A stretch of 64,000 nucleotides of DNA from Cerioporus squamosus. Its lineage: Eukaryota > Basidiomycota > Agaricomycetes > Polyporales > Polyporaceae. The stretch's first letter is position 1. Each line of letters starts with the position of its first letter. The position numbers and the translations under genes were made by a program. Of this stretch, positions 45,973-57,786 are shown piece after piece. The stretch is from contig JABYQS010000002.1 of NCBI GenBank assembly GCA_022592435.1, forward strand, positions 1 to 64,000, given 5' to 3'. Below the pieces are notes generated by a model. The model searched no databases and was not told where the DNA came from. It saw nothing but the letters and a program-made list of their open reading frames with translations.

Positions 45973-46360
45973 TCAGGCCCTCTCTTTGTCCTGCTTCCTC
46001 TCGTTGGCTGGGGAGGTGTGAGAATGACGAAGAGAGTGCACATAACAGTAGAACGTACGGTTGTACTGCAGCAGCTTCTCGATGAGGTCGACGTGTGTGA
46101 GAACCATCCTTCGACAGCAATAACGCTTCAGTTGTAGCTGATCAAGCGCATCGCTAGGCAAAAAGACGGGATGAACAAGCAGAAGAAGGTACAAGATTGA
46201 GGAGGACGCACCCTTCGCTGGTATCCTTCGACAGCAAGTCCAGGTACGCGTTCCATTTATCTCCAATAACTTTCCCGCATGAGAAGCAGCGAACAGGAAT
46301 GATCTGAACCCAAGAGAGTCAGCTAGAGCGCGAGAGACAAGCGGACGGAGAGCAGACCAT
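45973..46360 (-). CDS. RPB10: RNA polymerase I/II/III common subunit RPABC5
   Basis: Four exons on the minus strand: 46360-46358, 46303-46212, 46153-46059 and 46007-45973. They give about 74 residues: [74 protein letters not shown]. The atypical zinc-bundle ligands CFSCG and YCCRR are intact. This subunit is shared by all three nuclear RNA polymerases and anchors the RPB3/RPB11 side of the core. The first exon contains only the ATG, followed by a donor GTCTGC. The identification is certain; the ATG-only exon is inferred from the family's invariant start. It is head to head with condensin, 164 bp apart. Confidence 0.92.
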
Positions 46361-46524
46361 GGCGGGCGGACGACAAGACCACAGGGCCCTAGCCAAGTCG
46401 GCGCCTGCAAATTGTGGCGGCGCGGCGCGCGCGTGACGCGTGACGACGCGGTGTGACGGACGCGAGTTGAACGCGGCGCGCGGTGGCACGCGTCTTGAAC
46501 CCAACCACGACGCGCTCGCCCGCG
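46361..46524. promoter_or_regulatory. Compact bidirectional promoter, RPB10 / condensin
   Basis: Only 164 bp separate the two divergent start codons, so promoters and 5' UTRs of both genes must share this GC-rich segment. No TATA box is evident. Confidence 0.6.
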
Positions 46525-49500
46525 ATGGAGTCCTTCGACCTACAAGACGAGCTCCAGGGTCTCGCCGACCTCGCGGACTACACCTTTGGTAACGAAACCG
46601 ACGTCTCCGCCCTCGACGCATCCTCCATCGCCCACGACCTCCTCGACCCCGCCGTCTCCGCCCTCGCACACAATTCTGACAGCATCACCGACCCCGCCGT
46701 CTTCAATGCCTACCGTTCCCTCCTCAAGTACTCGTCCTCTCTGCAGGGGACGCACATGACGAAGATCCTCGACTCTATCTCGTCTGCATATCTCGCCCAG
46801 GTCGAGGCTACCGCCCGCGAGGTCGACGAGGAGGACCAGCACACATTCATGGCGCGCAAGATGCCCCTCGAGATGTACGCCTTCCTCCTCAGCTGGTTTG
46901 TCAACGCCGCCGAGAAGGTCAAGGCCGCTGGTGAAGACGATGCTCCTGCGCCCGCACCGAAACCGAAGCGCGGCCGCGGGGGCAAGGCCGCCACTTCGCG
47001 CGGCGCTGGCAGAAAACCTCCCGAGGAGTGGTCTTGGACGGACCAGATCCCTGCAACCCTTGCATTGACTGCGAAGGTACTCCGACTGAAGATAACGAAG
47101 ATATGGCAGACGACTGGGGAGAAGGATACATTCATAAAGTGAGTACAATCACCTTGTCTCTTATAACGGGAACCGGCAGTTTTGCGTACCTCCGTCATGA
47201 ATTACTAGGGAGAGGCGCTGCACATGGGCAGGACTGTTGCATGCCTTTGCGCGACGCCGTGTTCAGGTAGCTATGGGAGAGTGCGTTCGCGACACGCTCT
47301 CTTCCTTGTTCCTGACATGCGACCCAACGGTGGATGATGTGCCTCGTACGAGACACGGACTCATTGCGGGTGAGTGAGTCGGCTCTCAGCTTAGCCTGAG
47401 CCAACACCCGCTGTCGCCCCGCAGGCGGCCATATTCCTCCCTCCCTTTTCCATGTCACAATTCCCCAAGGGATTCCTGAGAGACTACCGGTTTGTAGCCC
47501 TGATTTGTCTCCGCCGGCCCCTTTATGCGAGTAGCGACTATCATGATCCACTTTGGCCCCTTCCCCGTCTCATTGAAATGATCTGTCGTGACATGAGGGC
47601 CCTGTCGCATCAGTGCTGTATCCCGGGAAATTGCCAGGTGTCACTGCGATGACCGTTCGCTCCACCAGACGTCAAGCGGTAGCTGGACCGTGGAACCCCG
47701 CTTTGGCAATGGTTCGGAACTCGTAGGCTACAGGGCTTCACCCTCCTTGAAGCATCGCTCGATATCGTCTGAGCGCGGGGTCGCCTGCTCGACGCTGTCT
47801 GCAAACGGCGCGACATCTAGGTCAGCGCGCCTGGACTTCAGTCGGCCACTTAAAGGGTAACATGGCTTCCTGCCTACAGTCATCTGAGATATCGCGGAGA
47901 GACTCAACGGTATGAATCCCCTGCGGCAGCGAACCCAAAGCGTCTTTTGCCCGCATTGCAATCTAGTGACTGCATTGATCCACCCTACTACTCTGCTGAC
48001 CATCTTCCTCCAGGTGCGTTACGCGTCCTGTCTACCATATCATGGAGAACGAACAGTACATGAAAGTCCAAGCGATCCGGTACGGCGTGTACAAGGCCAT
48101 CTGCTTAGCCGTCAAGCACCACCAGCATGGTCTCGCCGCGCAGATCAACATAATGCAGTCACTGCAGTACTACGAACACCTCGCGGAGTACATGGCCGAG
48201 TGCCTCGACGTGCTCGCACGCGAGTTTGACCACTCACAGCTCGGCGACGAGATCTTGCGCGAGATCGCCGGCAAGAGCTTCCCGCCGCAGGATACAAAGG
48301 GCCCGCGCGCATTTGGCAGGTTCCTGCAGCGGTACGCGGAGCTGTCGCCGCGGCAGGTATTGAAGCAGCTCAGTCTGCTCCGCGCGCAACTCGACTCTGA
48401 AGTACGTTCCGACCATGTCCAAGACCGACCGTTGCTGACCCATATCTGTTCAGTCGTACCCAATGCGCCAAGCCCTGGTTGAGGTGATAGGCAGCATCAT
48501 CCGCGAGCTGTCGGACATGCCCGACGGAGAGGACGCGCCGAACAAGGCCCAGCACCTGAAGCAGATAAACGGGCTGTACGAGTCGCTCATCGAGCGGTTA
48601 CTGGACAACTCTTCGTACGTGCGCCAGAGGGTGATGCAGGTGCTTGCGCGGCTGTGTGAGGGGAACAGCGACGCAAAGTTTCCGCAGCAGCGACTGGCGA
48701 TGACACGCGCGGCGGTGGAGGCGCTCGAGGACAAGACGAGCACTGTGCGCAAGGGCGCCATTGTGCTCCTGACGAAGCTGATCCTGACGCACCCGTATGG
48801 GATGTATGGCGGCCCGTTGAGCGAGCGAGAGTGGAAGGAGCGGTACCAGGAGATGAGCGACATGTTGGCGAAGATGGAGGGCGCGGTCGGGAAGGCGGTC
48901 GAGCGGGAGGAGGAGGCAAGCCAGGCGGGAGACGAGGAGGAGGAGGGCGAAGTCGAAGAGGACGGTGATGACGAGGACGGTGAAGAGAGCGGGCGGAAGA
49001 GGCGCAAGTCGTGAGTGACTAGCGTTCTCGCTTTGATCGTCACTAAACCTCACACAGAAAACGCAAGAAAGGGGAGGACGACATGGAAGTCGACGGCGAG
49101 GAGGAAGAGGAAGAGGAGGCGGACATCGATATGGACGACGGCTCCGACGATGAGGCTCCCAGACCACGGAAGAAGAAAGGCAAGAAGAAAGCACGCAAGT
49201 CCGAGCTCGACCTCGAGGCGCTCACAAACGAGGCGGCGGCGCTCGGCGCGATGAACGAGAACCAGCACATGCAGGTGAAGCTGCAGAAGAAGTACTGCCT
49301 GGACGCGCTTGAGTTCATCCGATACGTCGAGGAGGGCATGAAGACGGTGCAGCGGCTGCTCGCGTCGAAGAGCACGGCCGAGGCGCTCGAGGCGATGGAG
49401 TTCTTCCGGATCGCCCACGAGTACAAGTTCGATGGGGCGGATGCGGGCATCAAGAAGATGCTGCACCTCATCTGGGCGAAGGACAACAACTCGACGAGTG

Positions 49501-52169
49501 AAGACGGGCGTGAGCTGAAGAGCGTGCGCTCGCGTGTGCTCGAGTGCTACAAGAGCCTGTACTTCGAACCCTTGCAGAACCTCGATGGGAAGCAGAATGT
49601 CAACCGGATCGCGAGAAATATGATCGAGTCTGTTATACTCTCCCTCGCATGCGCTCGGTACTGCTGACTGATATTCTGCTAGGCTGACGTATGACGCAAC
49701 GCTCGCGGAGCTGACGAGTTTGGAAGAGATGATGCGGCAGCTCATGGACGAGGGGTGCATCCAGGACGATGTCATCGCCAAGTTGTGGCAGGTCTACAGT
49801 GCGGCATTCTCCCCGACTTGCTGATATGCACTTATCTCATCTCTGCCAGGCTCGAAACGGTCACTGCAGAGGGCTCAACGACGGGGTGCGATCATCATCC
49901 TTGGGATGCTGGCCCTCGCGAAGCGTCAAGTCGTGGCTGACCGCGTCGACACACTCGTGAAAATCGGATTGGGTGATCTTGGAAAGGCGAGTTGCCGGTG
50001 TACTGCTCTCCGTCTCCTGTTGTCTTACGACTGTTAGTAAAGGTTGACTTGACTCTGGCACGCTATACGTGTATGGCGTTGCAACGATTGAACGGCAGTG
50101 CGAAGAAGGTCAAAGGTGCGCGACATCGTTGTGCGCACGTCGCCCTCTAACCCTCAACTCGTTTGTACCCATCAGGTTCTCTTCTCGACAAGACCCTCCG
50201 TCTGGACATGGAGAATCCACTCTTCGCGAAACTCCAAGAAGCCATTGAGCGCCCATGTCGCTCGAAGGAGTGGTTCCCCATGGCAGAACAGGCGATCAAT
50301 ACCATCTATGCCCTGGGCGAGCGTCCCGACCTGGTCTGCACGAGCATCATCAAGAACCTCACGCGACGTGCTTTCACTCGCAAGCCCAGCGGTGGCTCGC
50401 AGTCGCAGTCGCATTCACAAGAGTCGCTGGCGAAAGACCCGGACGCGATGGACGAGGACAAGGAGGATCTCGATCCAGAAACCAGCTCGCAGGCGCAGAC
50501 AGACGATGGCAAGGACCTTGGAGATGCCTTTGAGCTCAGTCAACTCCTCTTCGTCGTTGGACATGTCGCGATCAAGCAGATTGTGTTCCTCGAGCTGGTG
50601 GAGCGCGAGTGGAAGCGGCAGAAGCACGAGAAGGAGATGGGTAAGTCCTTGACATGCATGAGCTTTTCTCGAGTAGCGGTGTCTGACATCTCTCTTCACA
50701 CCGCATGAAGCCGAGAAGATCGGTGGCGCGGCAGACAAGTCGAAGGAACAGGAGGAGCTTGACCAGGTCGCCGGCAACGCTGAAGACGAGATCGGCGAGC
50801 GAATAGCAGCCATGCGCGAGGTGGAGCTTCTGTACGGCGCACACTCGCTCCTCGCAACCTTTGGGCCTATGCTCGTACATATATGTGGTAGCCCCCACAA
50901 GTTCAAGGTGCGCTACGCATAACATTCTGATGACTTCGTGCTTAAACTGTCACAGAACCGGACTCTGCGCGCGGCCGCAACGCTTGCCTTTAGCAAGTTC
51001 CTGTGCATTAGTTCGCAGTTCTGTGAGCAGCATCATCGATTACTGTTCAAGATCATGGAGACGTCGAAGGATGCCTCCATCCGGAGCAACATCGTGATTG
51101 CCCTCGGTGACGTCGCGGTGTCCTTCAGCAGTATCATTGACGAGAGCAACGACGAGCTGTACACCGGTTTGAGCGACTCAGACATGGTCGTCAAGAAGAA
51201 CACCCTCATGGTCTTGACCCATCTGATCCTCAACGGTATGGTCAAGGTCAAGGGACAGATGGGCGAGATGGCCAAGTGCCTGGAGGATCCGGATGAACGT
51301 ATATCGGACCTTGCGAAGCTGTTCTTCCAGGAACTGTCGACTAAGGACAACGCCATCTACAACAACTTGCCGGATAGTGAGTACTACGACGTTCTCGTCA
51401 AGACGAGACTGACAGTCCCTCCTCTTTGTAGTAATCAGCCACCTCTCCGTGGGCGCACACGCCATTGACGAGGAGAAGTTCCGCGATACGATGAAGTACA
51501 TCTTCAAATTCATCGACAAGGTACGTGCTACCCCACACCTGATGTCGTATGCTCCTGATCGCCGGTCTCTCGGATGCCTGCAGGAGAAGCAAGCCGAGAA
51601 CATCGTCGAGAAGCTCTGCCAGCGGTTCCGTCTCTCCGAAGACCCTCGACAGTGGCGCGACATCGCGTTCTGCCTTTCCCTTCTTCCGTTCAAGTCAGAT
51701 CGCTCCGTCAAGAAGCTCATCGAAGGGCTCCAGTACTACCGCGACAAACTGCGCGAAGAAGAGGTATACCTGCGCTTCCAGGACATCCTCACCAAAGTAC
51801 GTAGATACTCATCCTGCGAGGATGAGTCTGAAATGCTCACGCGTCTATCATTCAGGCGCGGCAGAACAAGTCGGCTAACAAGCCCGACGGGGAACTCAAC
51901 GAGTTCGAGCAGGTGTGTCCTCGTATCGATTCATCATCCTGATGAGAGCTCACACTAAACATAACAGATCCTCGAGGAGAACCGACGTCAGGGAGAGGAA
52001 GACCAGGAGTTCGAGAAGGCCGTGCAGGCCGGAAAGCGGTCGCGAAGAAGAGGCAGACTCGACGAAGTGAGCTGCGCATCCTTCCCGTGCTTGTCCATTG
52101 AACTGACCTGCTCGTCGCGCAGCGAATCGCAAGAAGGTCGTAGCTCGGAACGACGACGATGAGGAGTAG
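46525..52169 (+). CDS. YCS4: Condensin complex subunit 1 (CAP-D2)
   Basis: Start [20 protein letters not shown] at 46525. Exons: 46525-47138, 48014-48401, 48454-49010, 49058-49627, 49683-49798, 49850-49986, 50043-50115, 50176-50640, 50711-50907, 50956-51376, 51432-51520, 51584-51796, 51856-51912, 51968-52066, then 52123 on. The N-terminal Cnd1_N region is followed by HEAT-like repeats, a long acidic/basic linker (about residues 480-540), and the Cnd1 core ([58 protein letters not shown]). It is a HEAT-repeat subunit of condensin I that compacts mitotic chromosomes. Intron 1 is unusually long and one intron is GC-AG. The last exon's frame is unsettled: phase 0 gives a stop at 52143, another frame ends ARNDDDEE at 52169. 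Confidence 0.9.
47139..48013 (+). other. Unusually long first intron of condensin (875 nt)
   Basis: The donor gtgagt follows DTFIK and the acceptor ctccag precedes G-TGC, joining to [20 protein letters not shown], which fits the family. All other introns here are about 50-70 nt. I found no terminal inverted repeats, coding domain or tandem repeat inside. Confidence 0.75.
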
Positions 52170-52990
52170 ATCTCACCGAGACCCGGCGCTGCACCCCTCT
52201 CTGACTTATATTGTCTCGTTCCCCGCTTCGTACCTACTGCTGCTCGCTCCATCCACGCTTTTGTCTTTCTGTTTGCATTGATGTGTATTTGCTCTTGTAT
52301 ATCAGCACATGTAGTACGTTATTCACTGTATAAATGAGACTAGGGAAGCTACCGACTAGATCCAGATGAGACGAAGGCCTGGAGGAGAACGAAGTGAATG
52401 ATAGATATGATTCGTACTAGATTACCTCTGGTATCTGATATGCTCGGGACAACAGACCACCATCACGAGAGTCTACCGTGAAGCTCGACACTCAGACTCA
52501 GAGTTGTACATAGGGAACACTGCGGTTCACCTGGCTGCACGGTCATGGCCTTCTCGTCAAGCTGAGAGTGCCGGACGGCCGACCATTCGATGACAGAGCC
52601 ACGCCGTTCGCTCCAGAATGCGCTTGCGAATGCGTGAGAGACGTATATCATTGTCTAGATCCCCGGGATACTGACATAACAAAGGTACGACTATTGATAC
52701 AAGTGAGCGGCAATGTACAACACAACGGATGCAAATCAATGGAACGGCATGAGCGATACAGCGGCATGATGCAGGTATAATGGAACAATGCAAGGGAGAG
52801 AGAGAGACGTGAGTGGTATGCGTGGTTATAACGGCGCAGAAGGAGTGTATGGATTACTAGATGGAAGTGTGGATGGATGCAGGGAAGCTGACTCGGAAGC
52901 AAGATACGCGCGTTACGCGCGATATTAAACAAGAACGAAGTGGCGTGTCGTACGTAGATCATGAATGCAACACATTAGGAAGGCGGAGGA
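52170..52990. other. Convergent 3' flanks of condensin and arrestin
   Basis: AT-richer than its surroundings, with untranslated-end character (e.g. 52300-52460). No gene is supported. Confidence 0.45.
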
Positions 52991-54894
52991 CTATGAGCGC
53001 GGAAGCGGCGGTGTCGAGAACACCTCCGCCTTGTGAAGCGGCGTCTGCTTGCAGATCGTCGGGAACGGCCTCAAGGGGTGCTCCGGAGGCGTCTGCCCTT
53101 CTGGCGCGTACAGCGGAAGCGGCGTCGGGTCTTCCTTCCTGTTGCCGTTCTTGTGGTAGAGCTGGTTGTACGCAGGGAGCGACTGTGCGTACGGCTGGCT
53201 CGGCTGGACGAGCTCTGGCCGCAGGCGCACCGACCCCGCGGGCCCAGAGCGGGAGAGCGGGCTCTCGCAGTCGGCGGTGAAGGACTCGGCGACGGGCTGG
53301 TTTGGGCCGGACCGGGGCACGCGCACGAAGTTGAGGGGGATCGTGAGCTTGAGCTCGTCGAGCACACGGTCCGGGACGCTCTCGTCGCCCTCGCCCTCGG
53401 GCATGTCGTACGTGCACGTGAGCGCGATGTCGAGGGAGTGCATCACGGAGAGGATGGGCCCCAGCTCGGTAGGGCGCAGCTTCGGCACGGGGTGATCGGC
53501 ATATTGGTGGAGGTACTGCGGGTCGACGAGGAGGTCGCGGAAGGGGATGTCGACGCGCATCCGGACCCAGGTGTTCTCGTCTTCGAAGCGTTCATCGGCG
53601 AAGCTGGCCTTGGCCACGTCCGCGCCGTCGAGCTCGATGCGTCCGGAGAAGCCGCTGGGGAGGAGGGAATGGGTCGCCTGTGCAGTCGTACCGGGCGGAG
53701 GGGTGAAGAGCAGGCCACATTCGTACTCGCGGACGTCATTACGGTGAGCACGGAGGGGCCGATTTGGTGGCTGATCGGATACCTCCGGGGCTGGCCATTG
53801 CGATGCGTAGTGTTTCGACATGGAGGACCTGTGGACCTGTATCAGCGGACTAGACAGAGGGGTGCCACATGAATCACATACCGAAGCAGTTCTCGCTGCG
53901 AGGCTGCAACGAAGAATCCGTTGAGGTGAAGCTGTTTCCGCTCATCGGCAGAGAGCCCGTCGGGGCGAATCTTCAAGAGAAGCGGGAAGCTGCCAGCGTC
54001 GAGGGCAATATGCTCCGGGACGCAAGCTCGCATACGCAGCTTCGACAAGATCTCAAGAGGTATGCGTGAGCAGCCCTCCGTGATGGACCCAGCGTACTCG
54101 ACGCTCCGGAAGGGCGAGTCGGGGAACTCCGACTCTCCAAGTAGGCAAGGCGGCGGCGGGAGCTTGTACCGGTTGACCTTCACCGAGGCCCCGGAGGTCT
54201 TCGCAACCTGGCTCGTCGGCAGACTCATGTAGCCATAGCACGACCGCCACGAGAGCTGCGGGGCGGGCTTTGTGTCCCGGTACTTTGCCACGGCGGAGAG
54301 GCGGTAGCTGACCTCGGGCTCCTCTCGCGCCCGGTCGCCGAAAGTCGTGCTGCAGGTCGGCGGGAGCCAGCCAGGAACCTTGAGGTTGAAGACGATGAAC
54401 CAGCGTGCGCGGTCCCGCGAGGAGCCCTGGTCCCAGTTGTGGCGGATCTCGATGGGCCCGTTCGTGATGAGCTCCTCGGAGAACTCGATCAGGCGACACG
54501 ATGCGTATCCGGTCTGGGGTGTGACGAGCTCGCTTTGGCCCTCGAAGGTCAGCACAAGCGACTCGAGGAGGAACCGCTCGTCGACCGGTGGCGCGTCGCA
54601 GAACCAGCTCGACGACGGCACCAGTGTCACGGCCACCTGACCGGACAGTGAGTACGCGGCACTGCGAAACGTCGTCAGCGCGAGAGTGGATTGAGATGAG
54701 ACGACGACAACCCACTCTTTGTCTGGCTCGCCGTACATATCGACATGGTCAAACGGAAGAACCTCAAGTTCGAGCTTGCTGGGTGCCATGGTCAGAGAAG
54801 ATATCGACTGTCTGAAAGAGTCGAAAACGGAGGAGTATGGTGTTGATTCGTCTAGCGGAGTATAGGGAGGCGGCGGGGACGACTTATAAGCCAT
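52991..54894 (-). CDS. Alpha-arrestin-like protein with PPxY motif
   Basis: Two exons, 54894-53882 and 53828-52991, joined in frame as LLR-SSMSKHYASQ, about 616 residues. The start MAYKSSPPPPYTPLDES carries a PPPY motif, the usual docking site for WW domains of Rsp5/Nedd4 ubiquitin ligases. Arrestin-like beta-sandwich segments follow: SLSGQVAVTLVPSSSWFCDA, ESLVLTFEGQSEL and IEIRHNWDQGSSRDRARWF at about residues 85-170, with a second sandwich near residues 360-510. The tail is Pro-rich and includes LPAYNQLYH. Alpha-arrestins direct the ligase to plasma-membrane transporters for endocytosis; the cargo here is unknown. Sequence divergence makes the family call moderate. Confidence 0.65.
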
Positions 54895-54965
54895 CTTGAA
54901 AGGTCAAAGCTACGAGGCCCACAAAGGGATACGGTCAAGCGTTGAAAGCGGGTCCTCGGGGGCAG

Positions 54966-54972
54966 GATATAT
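54966..54972 (-). promoter_or_regulatory. TATA box of the arrestin-like gene
   Basis: The minus strand reads TATATAT about 72 bp before the ATG at 54894. Confidence 0.5.
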
Positions 54973-55499
54973 AGCGTCCATAGCTGCGACCTGGTAAATA
55001 AGCGAAGGCTAGCGGTCGAAAAGCGATGGCCTCGGATAGGCGTTCCTTTTGTTGCAATGGCCTTTGTCTTCCAAGAATGGCTGAAGGACAATCAGCTATA
55101 GTGCTGACTAAGCGAGTGATGGCGCACTCCTCAGCCTGCTGCCGATGTCGTCCACTCTCGTCCAGCGTGGTTTGTGTCATAACAGTCTCATCCGTCCAAT
55201 GAGCATCGACAAGTTCTACTTGGAGAAATCGAAGCGATGCATGAGTTTACGCCGCGGTCGCGTCGGGTACCATGGGCGCTAACTCGAACAATAAACTCCC
55301 CGACGGTTAGTGAGATGCTCGCAACCTTCCTGGACATAGCGCGGCGAGTTCCTGACAGTGACAAGAACTGTTTCGATGAAGAGGTCTTGAGGAGACGGTC
55401 AACGCGTTCTCGCTTCCTGATCCGTCGCAAAGCTAGTGCTCAATACACTTACTACGACCACCTGTGCAGTCAAGATGGAACATCTGTGCAGCTCAATTC
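54973..55499. other. Intergenic, no supported gene
   Basis: 5' flank of the arrestin-like gene and the 3' side of a kinase-like relic. Short frames only. Confidence 0.4.
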
Positions 55500-55960
55500 G
55501 TGATGTGTGACTCTCTTCGTCCATATTGTCGGTGGGTCGATGCGCGATCTCAGCCTGTTCCTCTGCAGAACGCCGCCCCCAACGGATCCTCCATCGGCTG
55601 TCTGCTCCGTCCTCGTAGTGCTCGGTGGGGACCCAGCCCTCCGGCCCGAGGCAGTTATGGTGAATTTCCTTCGCTCGGCTTCGTTCGGTCGCATCTAGGT
55701 CGTCCAGATTGTCCGGGAGTGAAGGCGGCATCATAGACTGATCATAAAAGTTCTGGAAGCCATCAGGTAGTACACCGACGAGGCGAAACACGGGCATCAC
55801 CAAGGCGTATTGCCAGTCGATCAGGCCGACGACTTGCCACTGGCCAGAGTCGGGCGACCTCGAGACGATGACATTGTGCTAGCTCGGGATCGTGGAGGCG
55901 AAAACGAGCAGGGGCCAAGTTCTTAGAGACGATTGACGACGACAAGCAACACGTATAAGG
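55500..55960 (-). pseudogene. C-terminal fragment of an APH-family phosphotransferase
   Basis: Minus-strand sequence reads LAPARFRLHDPELAQ, then in the next frame NVIVSRSPDSGQWQVVGLID and WQYALVMPVFRLVGVLPDGF, and MMPPSLPDNLDDLDATE. LHDPELAQCN and GLIDWQ match the catalytic loop and the metal-binding Asp of the APH/ChoK kinase fold (PF01636) common in basidiomycetes. The N-lobe is missing, and a one-base shift lies near 55880. It is therefore a relic, not a working kinase. Confidence 0.55.
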
Positions 55961-56074
55961 AGACCCGAGGAAGTCGCAGCAGCGAAAGAGACGAGACAGA
56001 ACCCTCTCTCCGCCCATCCGAGTCACCAGCAGCCCCGCCTCTGTCGTCCACAATGCTGGTCGGTGTCGAGTTGC

Positions 56075-57786
56075 CTAGGCATCGGGGGCGATAAAGGCGT
56101 CCAGGTCGAGGTGTGCGTCGGGAAACCCGTCCGCCTTGATGCGCGACCAGAGCCAGAAGAAAGACGTCGCATACGTGATGTCGATGTCGATCGTCTTCGC
56201 GAAGTTCGCACCAGCGCCCCCAGTGAGGAGGCCGCCAAAACGTCTGTGGCCGTCAACGATCACAGCGCCGGAGTCGCCGGGGGCGGAGAACGCGCCAGGC
56301 TTCGGATCGTTAGGGCCGAAGAACTTGTCAGTCTTCTGGCCGTGGGGGATAATAGCCCATTCCCTCGACGTCCGATGGGTACCGTCGTCGAAGTACTCCC
56401 GGACGTAAGAGAAAATGCCGGTCGCGCAGCCGAGGGTCAGTCCAGAGCCGAAGCCGCTCTTGATGACCAGGAGGCGCTCTTCGCCGTTGCTGGCGAACAT
56501 GTTGGGGTGCCGCATGTCTTCCTCTGTCAGGTGGTCTCGAAGTCCATAGAGGCGGTCAATAGGACAGACACCGCGTGTGGGAATGTCCGCAGTCATAGCC
56601 ATCCAGAACTCGACCGACGACATGAGTGTCGTGCCTGAGAAATAATGAGGACAGAAGGATTTAGATAACCATGGCCTTGCGTAGATAGATAAGATCGTAC
56701 AGCGCTCGATGACATTGCCCCTGAAAGCGCGTTTGTCGATCTTGGAGCGGTCGAGCTCTACAACAGCGTAGTCCTCGGTGTAGCCTTCAGAACCGGCACC
56801 GAGGGTGACGGAGGGGAATGGACGATGTGGCCCAGGACACGCTGACTCTCATGAGCCCAATCGTTCGTAACCTCGTCGTGGAGCTTGCCAAGTGCTCTGC
56901 CGTCCTGGATCTCCTCGCCCACCAATTCCCGAAGCTTCTTCCACTCCGCCGTAGGCTCCTTCCGAGTGGTCTTTTTCTTGTTCTTTGCCGCTTTCTTCTC
57001 CAACGCCTGAAGTTGCCGCTTGTGGTTGTGGAAGTCGAGATGGTGCCGTCCTATCTTGGCTTCGATAGCCGCCACAACGTCGTTAAACGCCCTAGTGCCA
57101 AGGAGGAGGACATCGTGACGAGGCGCGCTAGTGTTGGTGCGGTCATAGTAATCGTTGAATCCCGTGTTCGGGGGGAAGAGGACGTGACGAGTGGTGACGA
57201 GGAAGAGTTTGTCGCCCTCGGCGAAGTAGAATCCTCCAGCTCCTTCGACATGAGGCGTGTTCCTAGCAGCGATCCGCAGACCGAGGAGAGGACCACGAAC
57301 ACCAGCCGTTGAATGCCAAAACTCAACGGGTTCGAGGAGCCTTGGACCGGCAGAACGGGTGTAGATGGACGTGCGGAACGCAACCTCGACATCGGTGATG
57401 TCAAACTCCTTCAGAAGGGCCAAGCAGGCACGCGCTGCGGTGCGGGCATCTTCTGCTGTGAGCGAGTCGGGAAGCACCCCGTCCGAGAGCGTCACAGGCC
57501 CAGGGGGGTCGGCTTCGGTGGCGAAGCGCACCCAGTCAATGGTCGTAAACTTGAGGTTCTTGGAGTCGAGGCAGGCAACGACCTTAGGACCCAGCTCTCC
57601 CCACGCATCGACGGCTTTGTGTGCGAAGACTGGTCTAAGCGCCATCTTCCTACTATACTCCTCGATACCGTAGGGCTTGATCCACGGAGGGCCGGTATCA
57701 TACACCAACCGCGGCTCGGAAGGCAGTCCAAAGTAGAAGAACACCTCCTCCGAGTCAGAGAAAGAGTATACTGAACGGGATGCCAT
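56075..57786 (-). CDS. Chymotrypsin-fold-like protein with an H-D-S triad
   Basis: Start MASRSVYSFSDSEEVFFYFG at 57786 (an upstream in-frame ATG at 57948 adds an unlikely leader). After about 200 family-specific residues come GDKLFLVTTRHVLFPP (His of TxxH), EGYTEDYAVVELD (Asp) and FSAPGDSGAVIVDG (Ser in GDSG), in the order and spacing of S1-type serine peptidases. A helical Lys-rich insert (LQALEKKAAKNKKKTTRKEP) lies between His and Asp. There is no signal peptide, so it is probably intracellular. An intron at about 56672-56637 separates the halves. A one-base shift at a CCCC run (about 56813) separates VLGHIVH from TLGAGSEGYTEDY. The stop is at 56075. The peptidase activity and target are inferred. 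Confidence 0.6.

Noticed and set aside
46540..47148. 202-codon minus-strand frame opposite condensin exon 1
   Set aside because: Antisense shadow of a strongly biased coding exon with convincing family homology on the plus strand.
49050..49781. 243-codon minus-strand frame
   Set aside because: Antisense of condensin's acidic/basic linker; no domain.
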